A stretch of DNA of 64,000 nucleotides. It comes from Antedon mediterranea. Its lineage: Eukaryota; Echinodermata; Crinoidea; Comatulida; Antedonidae. How positions within the stretch are numbered: position 1 is the first letter of the stretch; each line of letters opens with the position of its first letter. The notes beneath the pieces were generated by a model that was given only the letters and a program-made list of their open reading frames with translations, was not told where the DNA came from and searched no databases. Position numbers and translations under genes: made by a program. The stretch is taken from the NCBI RefSeq assembly GCF_964355755.1, contig NC_092670.1, forward strand, positions 10,043,201 to 10,107,200. Direction: 5' to 3'. Of this stretch, positions 20,870 to 32,800 are shown piece after piece.

Positions 20870-22631
20870 AGGGGGATTCTGGGTTTAAAATTGCTTTTAA
20901 ATATCGTTTATTTATTAAATAAAAAATATTATAACAATATAGACATGTCAGAATGAAGAAGTAATAACGGGAAATTAAAAAAATTTAATTTCATATACAT
21001 TTTAGGGTAAATTCATGGAAAGTCTGTTTTTCAGCAGCTTAGGGAAGTCCATAAATATTCATGAGATATTCACAAAATCACGTCATCAGTGGATTCCAAA
21101 CTCGCGACGTCAAGCTTGTACGTTGTGTTCTCTCTCCCCGGTCAAACGACGACCACCCGATCATTGTGAAATACATTTTTTGTAGATTTTCTAAGCTAGG
21201 CCTAAAGTGTAATAATAACAGTAGTAGCATATATTTATTTGACATTTAATGAAATACAAAATTTAGTACAGATTACGGAGTCATAAATTATACTATTTTT
21301 ATACCTCGAATAGTACAGATCGTATATCGGCTTCACGTACTAGGCTAGGCCTGGATAAGCAAGCCTGCGAGCTACAGCGATTTTAATGGTTTTTGCTTTA
21401 ATATCCTTGCCTCCTTAGATTTTCACCTGTCTTGTTTTTGTTACCTTGTTTTAAATGTATTTCGATTTTAAAGGCTAAATAAAGAATGAATGAATGAATG
21501 AAGGCCTAGCCTAAATCATTTTATTCATGGGTGAGAGTCATTTCTGACTAGGGATTCCATGCCACGATGGCTACGTTAAAACATTGGGGCCATCATTCAT
21601 GGGCCTAGCTAGCCTATTACTAAACGATTGGCCCATAAATAACAAAAGTCAGTGGATTCCAAACCCATCCTATCAACCAAACTCCTAAACAATCTAAACC
21701 TAAAACGTTCTACAAAAATCGGCTGTAAATATTGAGGCAAAACAAGGTCCGATCGCCGTCCGCACGTATGGTGTCCCGATCGTCTAATAAGTAGGCCTGA
21801 AATAGGCCTAGTTTACTCTCCAAAAAAGCGGATACTGCATCAAGCAAGTAGACCGGTAGTAGGAAGGAGAGCTAGCCTATCCGGCCCAGTTAAAAATTGA
21901 GCTAGCTAGTGTAGTAGACCCTATGCGAATTGATACTACCAGGCCTTTTACTATAGGCTACACTTGTTAAAATTAGCAATACTGTACTTATGTTTACAAA
22001 TATTCCAACTCTCTCATTCGAGCTATATTATCTATACCATTCCGGTAGGTCGAGTCGACCTTCAATCAAATACTGTACATCGTTCATGTTGTAATTTAGA
22101 CCGGGTATACTCGACCCGACCAGTTTGGTATTGTAAACTGTATCTGCTTATCACGTGACGATGCCAGGCATGGGCAGAGAGAGCACGTGTATCGTCGTCT
22201 CGCTCTCCTCGCTCAGCAGGAATGTATACGTTACGCTTCATTGATTTTGAAGGCTTTCCCTAAGTCAGTGCGAAAATCGGCAAACGTAAAGTGCAAACTT
22301 ATCTAATTTTTCACTGTTTTGATGGATTTTCATAGAAAATTGACTTTATAAATGGGAAGACCGACTAAAATTACATCAGATAAGTATAATTTTACAAAAG
22401 TAATTGATATGGTTAATGATAACGAGTCGTCGGAAGATTGACCATTTCACGAATTTCCTATTCTGTAACCACATTGTGATTTTGCCGTAGCTGCACTTGT
22501 AATCTGGCCTCATTTCACAGCCTTCGTTCTGCTTCACTGGGCGCTTATATAAATTGAAACTTTTACTGTTCAAGAGACAAACAAATATATTTTACATTTT
22601 TTACTATTCATTTTAAACCCGGAACCCCCCT
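20870..22631. mobile_element. 1.76-kb piggyBac-like (TTAA) non-autonomous element
   Basis: Ends AGGGGGATTCTGGGTTTAAA and TTTAAACCCGGAACCCCCCT form inverted repeats immediately inside TTAA duplicates (20,866-20,869 and 22,632-22,635). The flanking unit CAGTAGAGGGCAGTG...GCGATTTAAAAAT...TACTGCCACTGTTTAACATT is present uninterrupted right next door at about 22,729-22,850, giving the empty site. TTAA specificity points to piggyBac-type transposition. There is no transposase; a LINE 3' tail (21,350-21,508) is nested inside. Copy 2 equivalent: 57,846-59,609. Confidence 0.8.
21350..21508 (+). mobile_element. LINE/SINE 3' tail, plus strand, nested in TTAA element
   Basis: GGATAAGCAAGCCTGCGAGC through AAAGGCTAAATAAAGAATGAATGAATGAATGA, the complement of the tail at 15,739-15,890. 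It has an AATAAA signal and ends in tetranucleotide repeats. Confidence 0.6.
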
Positions 22632-22992
22632 TTAAAAACATTAAATATCATTTATTTGTACTGCCACTGTTTAACATTCCTAAAGAAGCTAGAATAAATT
22701 ATTGTATTCTTCAAATTCGATAAAATCAGTAGAGGGCAGTGTTAAAAAATATTGTCTGCGATTTAAAAATATTATAAAATATATCATTTATTTGTACTGC
22801 CACTGTTTAACATTCCCAAAGAAGCTAGAATAAATCATAGTATTGTTCAAATTTGATTGAATAGCGACTCTGTGTAGTACGGCGGAACAGCACTAGTCCC
22901 TGAATTACACATGTGCACTAGAGATCAGATTGATACGCCCTCATCTTTCAGTATTTTAATTCACAAAGTGGGATCTACCTGTTTTTATATAG

Positions 22993-23137
22993 ATATTTTC
23001 ACTGAGGCTTATGAGAGTCTGAAAGATAATATAGTTCATTGGGGTTATCAGCAGTCAAAAGAGGACTACTATCAAGTATTGATAGAGGGCGATGTTGCTG
23101 TATCAACGGCCAAGCACGAGTTTTACGGTGTTGCAAT
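22993..23137 (+). CDS. GTDC1: GTDC1 copy 1 exon E (residues 277-325)
   Basis: Acceptor TTTTTATATAG. It encodes [40 protein letters not shown] and HEFYGVAM; donor GCAAT|GTGAGT splits the Met codon. It lies downstream of the exon D stop. The next conserved segment in homologues (LEAV.CGC.P) was not found between here and 45 kb. Confidence 0.88.
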
Positions 23138-23732
23138 GTGAGTAGTTTTAATTATTGTTTAACAGTTCGATTAGGCCCTCTACAGACACACAGAAGCCAT
23201 GGTCCAGATGCCTATCATAAACGACAGGAGCTGAAATGGACCAGTACATTGGGGTAACCCCCTAAACTCTACCGTAAGATGTTTTTTTTTAATGTACACA
23301 AGGCCTATGGACTCCAGTTTTAAGTTTTTTCCAAGATGTCTTGTTGTAGCACCAGAATAATATTCAAGGAGAGCCTGGAACCTGTACTAATATGGAATAG
23401 CCACTCTATAATTTCTTTGCGTTCACCATTATAGCTTTACTCTGATTATAAATTTTGAAATAGTTACTGGAAGCCTGATGTATATTTATTACGTCAGAAT
23501 GTATAAACAAAATATTCAAAAATTCTATCAACTAAAAGTTGAAGTAAATCACGTCTCTGGTCCATTCTCAGTTGCCACACTTGTGTTGTTTACTCTGAAA
23601 TAGCCGTTCCATAATCTCTTTGCTTTCTCATGTCCATTCTACAGTTATCACAGATTGATTAGTTTAGTCATACCCAGTATTGTTTTGGTTTTACAATTAA
23701 TTGAGAATATACCTCATGCAAGTATTTAATTA

Positions 23733-24554
23733 GGCCCTGTTTCTGCTGCCAACTAAATACCGTATATTATACGGTATTTTTTGAATACCGTTATATACGG
23801 TATATTTTTGGCAGCAGAAACTGCGCTCATAAAAAATATACCGTATTTTGTATACCGTATTTTCCCCACAAAATTTGTGGATAAAATATGGTATTTACAA
23901 ATTTATACCGTATTTTTTGTACCCGTTTCTGCTGCCAATAAAAAATACCGTATTTTTTTTTTACATGACAAAAGGTCAACATTCGTATTTTTATTTTCTG
24001 TCGCTGTCAGCTGTTTTACACACGTGTATATATATATTCGGCAAAAATGTGGAGCGAAGACGTCACAGTTTTACTAAATAAATTTGTGTGGGGAAGCTAA
24101 AATGTCTGGCCAACTAAAAGGTAATAAAAGGGACAACCACATTTATAAAGACATTTCTAAAAAAATAAAGCAGGAGTATGGAATAGACTTGTCTCCAAAG
24201 CAAGTAAACTCAAAGCTGAAGAGCCTGCGAAAGCAGTACAACATTGCAAAATACAATAACTCGGGGAGGGAACGAATTAATTGTCCCCATTACGATGTTT
24301 TCTGTGCTCTCACAACATCTCTTTCACTAGGGCTAGGCTGTTGAAAGTGAGACGTAAAACTTCCTTTATTGCAACTTTTAATTATCGATCAAATAAATGA
24401 ATGGCAATTTGGGTAAAAAAGATGAAATTTAACACGACCACCCAAGAAGTATTGTTAGCAGAAACGGGGTACTAAAAAATACGGTATAAAAAATACCGTA
24501 TTTTATACCGTATTTTTATACCGTATTTTGAGCAGTTGCAGCAGAAACAGGCCC
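23733..24554 (+). mobile_element. PIF/Harbinger-like element with Myb/SANT relic and ATACCGTAT arrays
   Basis: TIRs GGCCCTGTTTCTGCTGCC and (inverted) GGGCCTGTTTCTGCTGCAAC are flanked by TTA duplicates (23,730-23,732; 24,555-24,557), the 3-bp TSD of PIF/Harbinger. Both subterminal zones are packed with ATACCGTAT / ATACGGTAT, a plausible transposase-binding array. Internally, MWSEDVTVLLNKF (from 24,047), a stop, then ISKKIKQEYGIDLSPKQVNS and CPHYDVF form a Myb/SANT-like DNA-binding domain of the kind carried by Harbinger elements. No DDE nuclease is present. Other copies: 44,891-45,463 (inverted, truncated) and 63,256 to the window end. Confidence 0.8.
24084..24344 (+). pseudogene. Myb/SANT-like DNA-binding domain fragment of Harbinger element
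   Basis: The 86-codon frame holds the second and third helices of a Myb/SANT-like (MSANTD-type) domain: KDISKKIKQEYG, SPKQVNSKLKSLRKQYN and CPHYDVF. The first helix with its Trp (MWSEDVTVLL) is in the same region at 24,047 but separated by a stop at the junction, so the domain is split. It is TE-derived and not a host gene. Nearly identical frames exist at 45,101-45,361 (-) and 63,611-63,871 (+). Confidence 0.75.
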
Positions 24555-24557
24555 TTA

Positions 24558-26586
24558 GAATTATTTCAGTTTGTTTTATTTTTGTTCAGTTACTTTTGTC
24601 ATTAAACGTAGTAACATTCAATAAATATACAACATGGCATATGTTGATATTTAAGGTGCTGCAAGGTCCTAAGTATGAACTCCTAAAGATTGGTGTTCTC
24701 TTTATTACTGCCCTCTTGTAACCGTACTTTCTTTTGTTGCTATAGCAACTGATGCTTTTATTAGAACATTTAGGGGTTAAAGATGTATTGTCCCCCTGAA
24801 AAAATAATTCTTAACAACATTTTTATTGAATATGCCATTTTAATGTAACATAATAGTTATCGACTTTGACCAAAAATTGGATTGAAAAAAAATGTATTTA
24901 TCCGAAAAAAACTGTAATTTAAAGCAAAGAATGGCCAAATTGACCAGCCAGTGGGTTTTTGGTTGAATTTAACCATTTATTTAATCAATTTGTAGGTGAA
25001 AACATTTTTTTTTCTATATGGAACTGATTAACTTTTTTAAAACCACAAAATAACATATTCAAAGTCTGATTTAATTAACCTTTTTTTTTCATGTTTTTGG
25101 GGGACAATACATCTTTAATAGGTCAAACCCCTTTATGTTTTTTTTTGTTTTAGCTGAAAGTGATTTTTTACACTAATACATTCAAAGCTTTAGATTTAGA
25201 TCTTAAATTTTGTTTGATACTTTCACTTTACCTTGGAAAATACATCAACATTCATCTTGTGTTTGCTTATGTCACCAATTTCTTAGATCAAAACCAATAT
25301 AATAAGATATATGTAGCTACATGTACATTTTTATTTCATTTTTAATCAATTCAAAACAAGATTCAATTTAAAAACTTCAGCAAACATCATTACAAATACT
25401 CCTAAAACTACTAGAATATATTTAATTAGAATATCATTAATTAAAATATAGGAAATACTGATTTATGATTAGATATCAATTTGATTTTATTAATTAAAAA
25501 GCAATAATAATAATTCAATTCAAATTCAATTACTTTCACTTTACCTTGGAAAATAGATAAACATTCATCTTGTGTTGCTTATGTCACTAATTTCTATAAA
25601 AACCAATATAATAAGATATATAATATGTAGGCCTACATTCATTGTAAGTTTTTATTTCATTTTTAATCATTTCAAAACGAGATTCAATTTAAGAACTTCA
25701 GCAAATATTAGATTAAAACACTACTAATTATTAATGAAAATATAGGAAATACTGATTTATGATTAGATATCAATTTGTTATTATTATATTAAAACAATAA
25801 TAATGTTACTATTATGTATGTATTAGCATAGTTTTAAATAATAAAATAAGATTTTTTTACAGAATTAATTGATTAAATTATTTGGTATTACTATAATATT
25901 TAAAAATGATTAATAATAAAACATCCATTGTTACTAACTAATAAAAAATTCCCAAAAAAATAAATTACAGTTGATATGACAATATATTTTATTATTGATG
26001 TTATAAAATGTGGATTATTATAATAAATAATCATTTAATGATAAGGCAAAATTTTACTTAATAATTAGTAGTTTATTTTTTAATTAATTTATATCCAATA
26101 TTACTTTGCAAAATTCCAAAATAAAAGATTGAATGAATGAATTATAAAGAATATAACCAATTAACACCAGATAACCTTTTAATTAAATTAGTAAAACTAA
26201 AATAAATACCAATATTATGATTTACTAAACATTATAACACATCCAAGTACAGTAGTATCTTTTAATAATAATGGAATTTGATATTACTATGTAGTATTAT
26301 AATATAGTGGCATATATTTTTAACAATTCTGACAATACTATAATTATTATTTAATAAATTATCGTAATCATAAACTTATGTACTGTATGTGATTAAATTA
26401 AGACACTGTATATTCAAATTAATTTTATTTCGTCATTATGTTATTAAACCAAGGTTTAACACGAAAAGTATGATAACCAAACATGATTTTTGATCTCACT
26501 GCATCTTTAATAAAATCAATATTTTTCCATTTTTTATATTTATGAGCCAAATTAAAGTCAAATTACTAAAGTTATAATTAATTTTC
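24558..26586. other. AT-rich spacer / lectin 3' flank
   Basis: No gene found, including no candidate for the missing GTDC1 C-terminal exons. It holds a diverged direct duplication: a unit starting ACTTTCACTTTACCTTGG at 25,219 recurs at 25,532 (period about 313), and again at 43,867. Confidence 0.6.
25219..25830. repeat. Two diverged 313-bp direct repeats downstream of lectin gene
   Basis: Both units run ACTTTCACTTTACCTTGGAA, then CATTCATCTTGTGTT, TTATGTCAC, AACCAATATAATAAGATATA, GATTCAATTTAA and GATTTATGATTAGATATCAA. A third, further-diverged unit lies at 43,867-44,200, next to lectin exon relics, so the unit is old lectin 3' flanking DNA. Confidence 0.8.
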
Positions 26587-26831
26587 TTATGGTGCTCTTT
26601 TAACCATCATCACTGTCTTCTTGAGACTCTCCCACGTCTTGAAATGATACCAGCGGATGCCTTTACCATCAGCTGTACCTGGTGTAAGGTAAAGGCCATT
26701 CAGGTTTGAATCACCACACCTATTGTACCACCAAGCACCTTTGCGTAGCTTAGCACAGTTACCACTGTGCTTATCATTGTCTCTGTCTTTGGTTGTAAAT
26801 TGTTGACCATTGTGTAATGCCAAAGAATCAC
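26587..26831 (-). CDS. Lectin exon 5: C-terminal half of fibrinogen domain
   Basis: Acceptor TTTGTTTAG. It encodes DSLALHNGQQFTTKDRDNDK to VMMVKRAP and TAA, including the Ca-binding DRDND, the two Cys of the C-terminal disulfide and GIRWYHFKTW. Relics of this exon lie at 44,287-44,545. Confidence 0.9.
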
Positions 26832-29800
26832 CTAAACAAACAAAACATATCATCTTTAGTTTACTGGATACATGCAGTTTTTTTAATACAATTGTTTTAT
26901 TTAAACATGGAAAAAATTAATATATGCTATGTAAAATGATGCATACCTAATGAGTGTTTTAATTAATTTATGTTTTTTTGAGATTCACATCCTGTTTTAG
27001 GGGATTTTTTATTTGTTTAAAATCAAAAAACTTTTTTTTTTTTCAAAAATAGTGTTCTTGTCTTTTTTTATTCTATAAATTATACAATATGGTTTATTTA
27101 TTTTACTATATTATAATTATAATTTGTTGCTCATTCAATGTTTGCTTATTATTTTACTTGTTTTCCTTTTAATATATATGAACCATATTAATTCATATAA
27201 TAATATTTATTCGGTCATCAATGTAAAAATAACCAGGAATGAGAATAGGCTAAAGCCCAAACAGATTCTGCACTCACTCCATACAACATAAACAGTTAAG
27301 ATAAAACCATATACAAGAAAAATACAAATAAACTATACTACAGTATATTACATACAACATGAAATTATGAAAATATGATAAAATTGACATTAATAAAACA
27401 TTAATATAATTTTTATATTTTAACTGAAATATACTTTCAATACAAATGTACTGATTTAAAAAAAACAATGGAAGCGAAAACTAATTTCCAAAGTGTTTAG
27501 TAACTACAACATTTAAAATAATAACATTTTTAAATGTTAAATTGAAATGTTGTTAAATGTTGGAGCTAATCCATTGAACATTTTGATATCATTTTTAGAA
27601 TTGTTAGTTTGATTAATTAATTTTAGTTGGTTGTGTATATAGTAGCTTTTCTTTAATATTGGTCCAATTTCTTTCAGATTTGATATCATGTTGCCTTTTT
27701 ATCTTTGGGTAGCATATTGTTAAGTTTAACCTAAATCAATTTCAAATTTCTTTTTTTTCTTTTTCTATATTTTTCACATAATACATGATTTGTAAATAAA
27801 ACAAGGCCATACATGGCTGCGGTCACGTGCTCAAATTTGAGTTAGTGTTTACCAACCAACCGAGTGAGCTGTAGAGTCGCGTTTGCACATGACTAAAAAT
27901 TAATTAATTATTAAACACAACTGTTTTTATAGCTTATATTATACAGTACCAAAGGAAAACTTCATTATACCTGACCTACCGTAGTCAGTGCAGTGAACAT
28001 TTCCGAACTTGATTTAATACTATTAGAACATTTTTTCCTCATTTTCTATTTCATTTGTGGTAAGTGTTCCATTTTTAATCATTTCGTTGGCAAGCTAACA
28101 TCTTTTGTATCTCAAATCTATCTAAAATATGGTGTAGTACTTTAAAATTAAATTGGAACATTGGCCATGTATGAGTCATTATGTCCCAGTCAATATTCCA
28201 GTGACTATTTATAAATGCTGGTACATAACTAGATGCAACATGGGATTCTTGTGATGAAGACATATAAATGTGTGAACATTAAGGTATGCTAAATTTACTG
28301 TTCTGTAAGCTTGTTTAAACCGTTTAATCCCAATCAATGTTCTTATCATCTATATATAAATTTACGTAAGGGCAAAATTCGGTAAATCACGCGTTATTTC
28401 TAGAATGTTTTCTCGATGGTATATAAAGTTGGTTCGTACTTTCGGTATGGATTTAAACCACCTGATGTAACCCTGTTTACTAATTAAATTGAGTTCGATA
28501 ATTAGTTATTGACAATTAAAACGAATTTAGGTTCAACGATTTGCCCCAAATAGGGGTGTTTTTCGATCGTGGTATACACTGTCTAATGGATGTCCATCTT
28601 GAAAAATACCCGCAGACAATATTACGAGAATGCTTCGCATTTTCCTATCTCCTCCTACGATAATTGTTTTTAATGACTGAAAACCGGTTGAACAGTTCGA
28701 GTACAGCATCATAATGTTGAAGACAGGCCGATTTTCTTTTTTTTCTAAAAAAATAGGCCTACTATTTTGATAGATTTAATATATGTTTATACAAGTGTAT
28801 TGATTTGTGATGAATGGAACATTCCAATCTCTGTTCCACAAGTGTCTATTCCCTCAGGCGTCGTAAAGGCAAGTACTGTATACTCATAACAGAAACTTGA
28901 TCCATTTTTTTTTTCAATATGTGCTGCAGAGGTTGGATATAGATTGTTTTTAAATGGAATGAGCTAGCGTTTTCAGTCGCTGTATTTTATGTACAATCAG
29001 TTAAACCACCCACATCATCACCCTTTCCTCACTGGCATGAGCGTTGTAAAGCCAGTAGAGGATAGGCCTACGGTGCATCACATGCCCTAAACGCAGAAAA
29101 ACTGGGTAGGGTAGGAACCGACTTAAAGTATGAATTTGGCTCTAAGAAACAATTGAAAACAATTAGGCCTACTAATTAAGTTGAGTTAGATAATTTACTA
29201 TTTATTGACGATTAAATCAAATTCATGATTTGCCACGAATAGAGGTGGTTTTCGAACGAGCGTACCATCTAGTTTAAACTCAATTATAGGTAGTCATAAT
29301 TGGTTTGAAAATTCAGTTTTTAATACTCTTAAAGTGATAAATGCAACAACAACAAAAGTGCACCGTGTGTATTTTTAATGCAAGGTACAAAGGTGAGGCC
29401 TATAAAGAAAAATAATACTTTTAATTCTTTGTTTACTTGAAATGTGTTTTTTAGTGTAAAAATTGATTGAATGTACTAACCTGCCGTTCCTGTGTATCCA
29501 CTGATTTTCAAAGCATAGTTAGAGTCCTCAGTATCAATACGAAAGTGAGAATATCTTGCAAACTTCATGTCATCCAAGCGGTCAGTCATCTCTATTAGAA
29601 GCTCAAAACTGCCATCAGCTGTTAAACGGTTGATTTGTTCATTACCAAGCCAGAACTCTGTGTTCACATTTCCAAAACCCTCTTTGTATTCTGCCCAATT
29701 ACGGTAGAAATCAACTGATCCATCTTGTCTTCTCTGTATCACCTGATAATGAAAGGATAGTAATCTATACTCTACAGTCTTACTAAAACAGTGATGTCAA

Positions 29801-32800
29801 GCCCATCAACTTGAGTAAATAGAAGTAAATGAATTAAGAATCTGACCAGTAATATTACGATTAAGGTACGTCAATATTTTACAATTTAATTTTGATGTTC
29901 CTCATTTTCTACAATTTGGTTACACTCATTTTACAATAATTATGCAAGTTTTTGAACATTTAGTGTGATTGTTCTTGCGTTATGTTTAGAACATAGTTTT
30001 GTTGTGACCTCCAGACAACACTTCAACAAATCGCTCTGCGTGTGCGCAGGTATAGTTATGTGTGGGTCGAGAACCCTATTTCTGAAAAGTAACGTTAGTA
30101 AAAAATGTGGAAGAATCATTAATTTCTGTTGAACAAAATGATAAATCTAAAGTTATGTTTTTAATAAAGCCAAATACTGTATTATTAGGAATTGTTCATT
30201 GCAATAAGCTATTTATCCATATGCAAGTTTTAAACATTCCTAAACAACTGTTCGCTTAACTATGTTGTGTAAATGAGTAGAATGTTGATGTCATTCGTTA
30301 AAGTCTACATGCTCGTGCGAAAGCTACTTATTTCATTCATGCCATCATCTGTAAGTCAACATTGCCCTCTATCTATTTTCAAGATGTAAGGAGTGGAGAG
30401 TGCGACGTCATATGTGAATGGAATCTCCTTTCCGTTTAAATTAATTATGAGAGATGCTTGTACAGTGGCTTGAATATCGTAAATTTGAAAGTCCTTGTAC
30501 TTCTGGAACGGATTCTATCTGAAATCATACCATTGAAGTTAAAAAAACGGGAGTTACCATAGTTTTTTTTAGGTCAACTATCTATTTTTGAGACGTAAGG
30601 AATACAGGATCTGATGTCATATGAAATACGGAATCCCCTTTCCGTTCATAAAAAAAACCAAGAAATTATGACCGAGATGGTCGTACAATGGCTTAAATAT
30701 CCTAAATTTTCTTGTGTGTGCGCCTTTTAGTTGTATTTTAATGCAAAAAAGAACATGCATCAAAATTCAGTTATCTTTGTAATCCGGGAGAAAATGTGGA
30801 AAGTGAGACGAGTATAAAATAGCCTACGGGCCAGAACAGGAGTGTTGGCATGTATGCTATTATATCAGCCTGTAAACTCCTTGTACTTCTGGCACGGATT
30901 CTATCTCAAATCATGCAATCGTTCTCTATATTCAGGGTTTTGCTGGTGTCTCTATTGCTGACAGTAACGTATTGTGATGTGTGTTTTAGTAATGAATTAG
31001 TAAGCTGTGGCAATAGAGAGTTTTCACAACCTTACGAATACGATAATGAAAACGGATACATCACACATTTGTGAAACTTTAGAGCTGATCCCCATTTCAT
31101 ATTCGTAAAGCGTTTTCGTGTTGACCAATATCACCAGTCATATTCGTAACTACAAAACGAGTATAGTTTTTAATCTATTTTGCACATTTTGCATTTGAAT
31201 CCGGAATAATTCATGATTATAATATAATTATACTTTTATTGAAAGTAATTTACTAAAATGCCAGGTCAATTTTGATAAATAGCAGTTTTTAAAGTCCTCA
31301 CTCGCTTTGATGTTACGCTAGGCCTAGGCAGCCAAGCACTAAGCAACACGTACATGCGCTTCGCTCAAATTTACCGCAGTCATATTTTGGACGGCGCCCT
31401 CAATATTTCGTTGCCATGCGAAACATATTTTTACTGGCTTACGAAAAACTAATATCTTCAAATAAATTGTAAGTGTCTTTCAAGAATACAAGAAAATTTC
31501 ATTTTTTTTCAAGTAATAAGCTAGTATGTTATAATGTGCTCCTTCAGATATATTTACATAAATAGTTACTGATACTTACTGTCCATCCTGCATCACTCCT
31601 CATGTCACAGTACACAGTAAACTCTGGTTTTCCATCACATGGCTGTATCACATATTCACCACTCACAGCAGAAGGATTATTTTGTAAAATGTTACTACAC
31701 TCCCTCATAAAACACTCTAAAATTACAAAGTTTGAAGATCACATATTAGATATAACATTCATATAAGCCTTATACATTGAGTGAAACGTCCATTTGGTTA
31801 TAAGATTGATTTTATAGTAGGTCGACAATACAAGTGAAAGTACTTTAAGAATATTAAAGAGAACATTTCCTAAGATTCAGATTCAGCAACAAAATGTCAC
31901 TACCAGGATCAATCACTAATAATAAATGTAAACCTCCATATGAGAAATAAATTTATTTAATAACTAGAGGGTACTCCGAGAGTACAAACCTCCGCCAACT
32001 GTAAATTTCCCCTACATAAAATGTCCACGGAAAATATTTATATTTTTTTAAAATTTTTTTTTATTAGTTCTAAGTGGCTAACTGCACACTACAAAGTTGT
32101 GGATGAGCGTTTGGTGTAATGGTTATGTATCCAGCTTCTCACAGTTGAGATCGCTGGTTTAAGTCCCGCTGAGGGTTTTTTTTAATTATTATTATTGTTA
32201 TTTCTTTTTTTTTGTGGACCTTGATCTTTGACCCTGACTCTGGTTAAATTTAACCACAAGTATATGATGATTCATTGATCATTGTGGCTAAGTTTGGTGA
32301 GAATCGGATAAAAACTGTGGTCTCTAGGTATTAAAATTCAAACTCGTCCGAGCTTTTGGGGCATAGATCATTGTGACCAAATTTGGTGAGAATCGGCTAA
32401 AAACTGTGGCCTCCAGGCTGTTCACAGACACACACAAAAACACACAAACATACAGGGGTAAAAATATAACCTCCTTGGCGGAGGTAATAAATTGTATACT
32501 TACTCGTTTTGGAATCAGTAGCCAGGACCTGAAGAAAAAGGAAATATAAAATAATTAACATAATGACAGTATATAGATATAGAATGCCGCTATTACTGTA
32601 ATTTAATAACTACAGACTATAGTTTTGGAGAGAGAGAGAGAAGAGGAACAGCATTTGACAGTAGTTGAAATAGTGAACTTCCTATTGAGAGTGACCACAC
32701 GATAATGTAGGTGCATCACATTGGCCAATTGGTGTAGATATGCTAGTTTAAAGTCGCATCCAAAGACATTAATTTTGATCATACGTCCACTACACAGTCA

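Larger units (their letters stand above)
16546..23137 (+). pseudogene. GTDC1: GTDC1/QTMAN-like tRNA-queuosine mannosyltransferase, copy 1 (5 exons, nonsense codon)
   Basis: Exons 16,546-16,730, 18,866-19,033, 19,754-20,119, 20,707-20,816 and 22,993-23,137 join in frame with matching phases (2,2,2,1,2). The product starts [20 protein letters not shown] and carries [29 protein letters not shown] and FQYGYNQI (DUF3524 domain), then IVWAHRWEYDKNPDLF and [12 protein letters not shown] of the GT-B C-terminal domain; HEF gives the first Glu of the EX7E motif. This matches animal GTDC1, reported as the mannosyltransferase acting on queuosine in cytosolic tRNA-Asp. Odd: codon 273 in exon D is TAA (20,804-20,806) where copy 2 has TCA, and no exon for the last roughly 100 residues after GVAM was found downstream. 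ATG 16,546 was chosen because homologues begin here. As it stands it is non-functional, or one allele is defective. Confidence 0.85.
12368..24557 (+). repeat. Duplicated segment, copy 1 (homologous part inside window)
   Basis: From TATTCGTGACACTTGTGAATG at about 12,368 this sequence is repeated from about 45,470 to the window end in the same orientation. GPCR exon 3 differs at two positions in 575 (one amino-acid change, N189H in copy 2), and the LINE-derived reading frames in GTDC1 intron 1 translate identically. Non-coding parts differ by scattered substitutions and small indels, by minisatellite length, and by several large TE insertions. Because copy 2 runs off the window, the unit may extend to the junction near 45,463 (about 33 kb). 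Confidence 0.95.

Noticed and set aside
24084-24344. Host gene encoding a Myb/SANT protein
   Set aside because: It lies between Harbinger-type TIRs with TTA duplications, is present in three copies, and is split by a stop; treated as TE-encoded.
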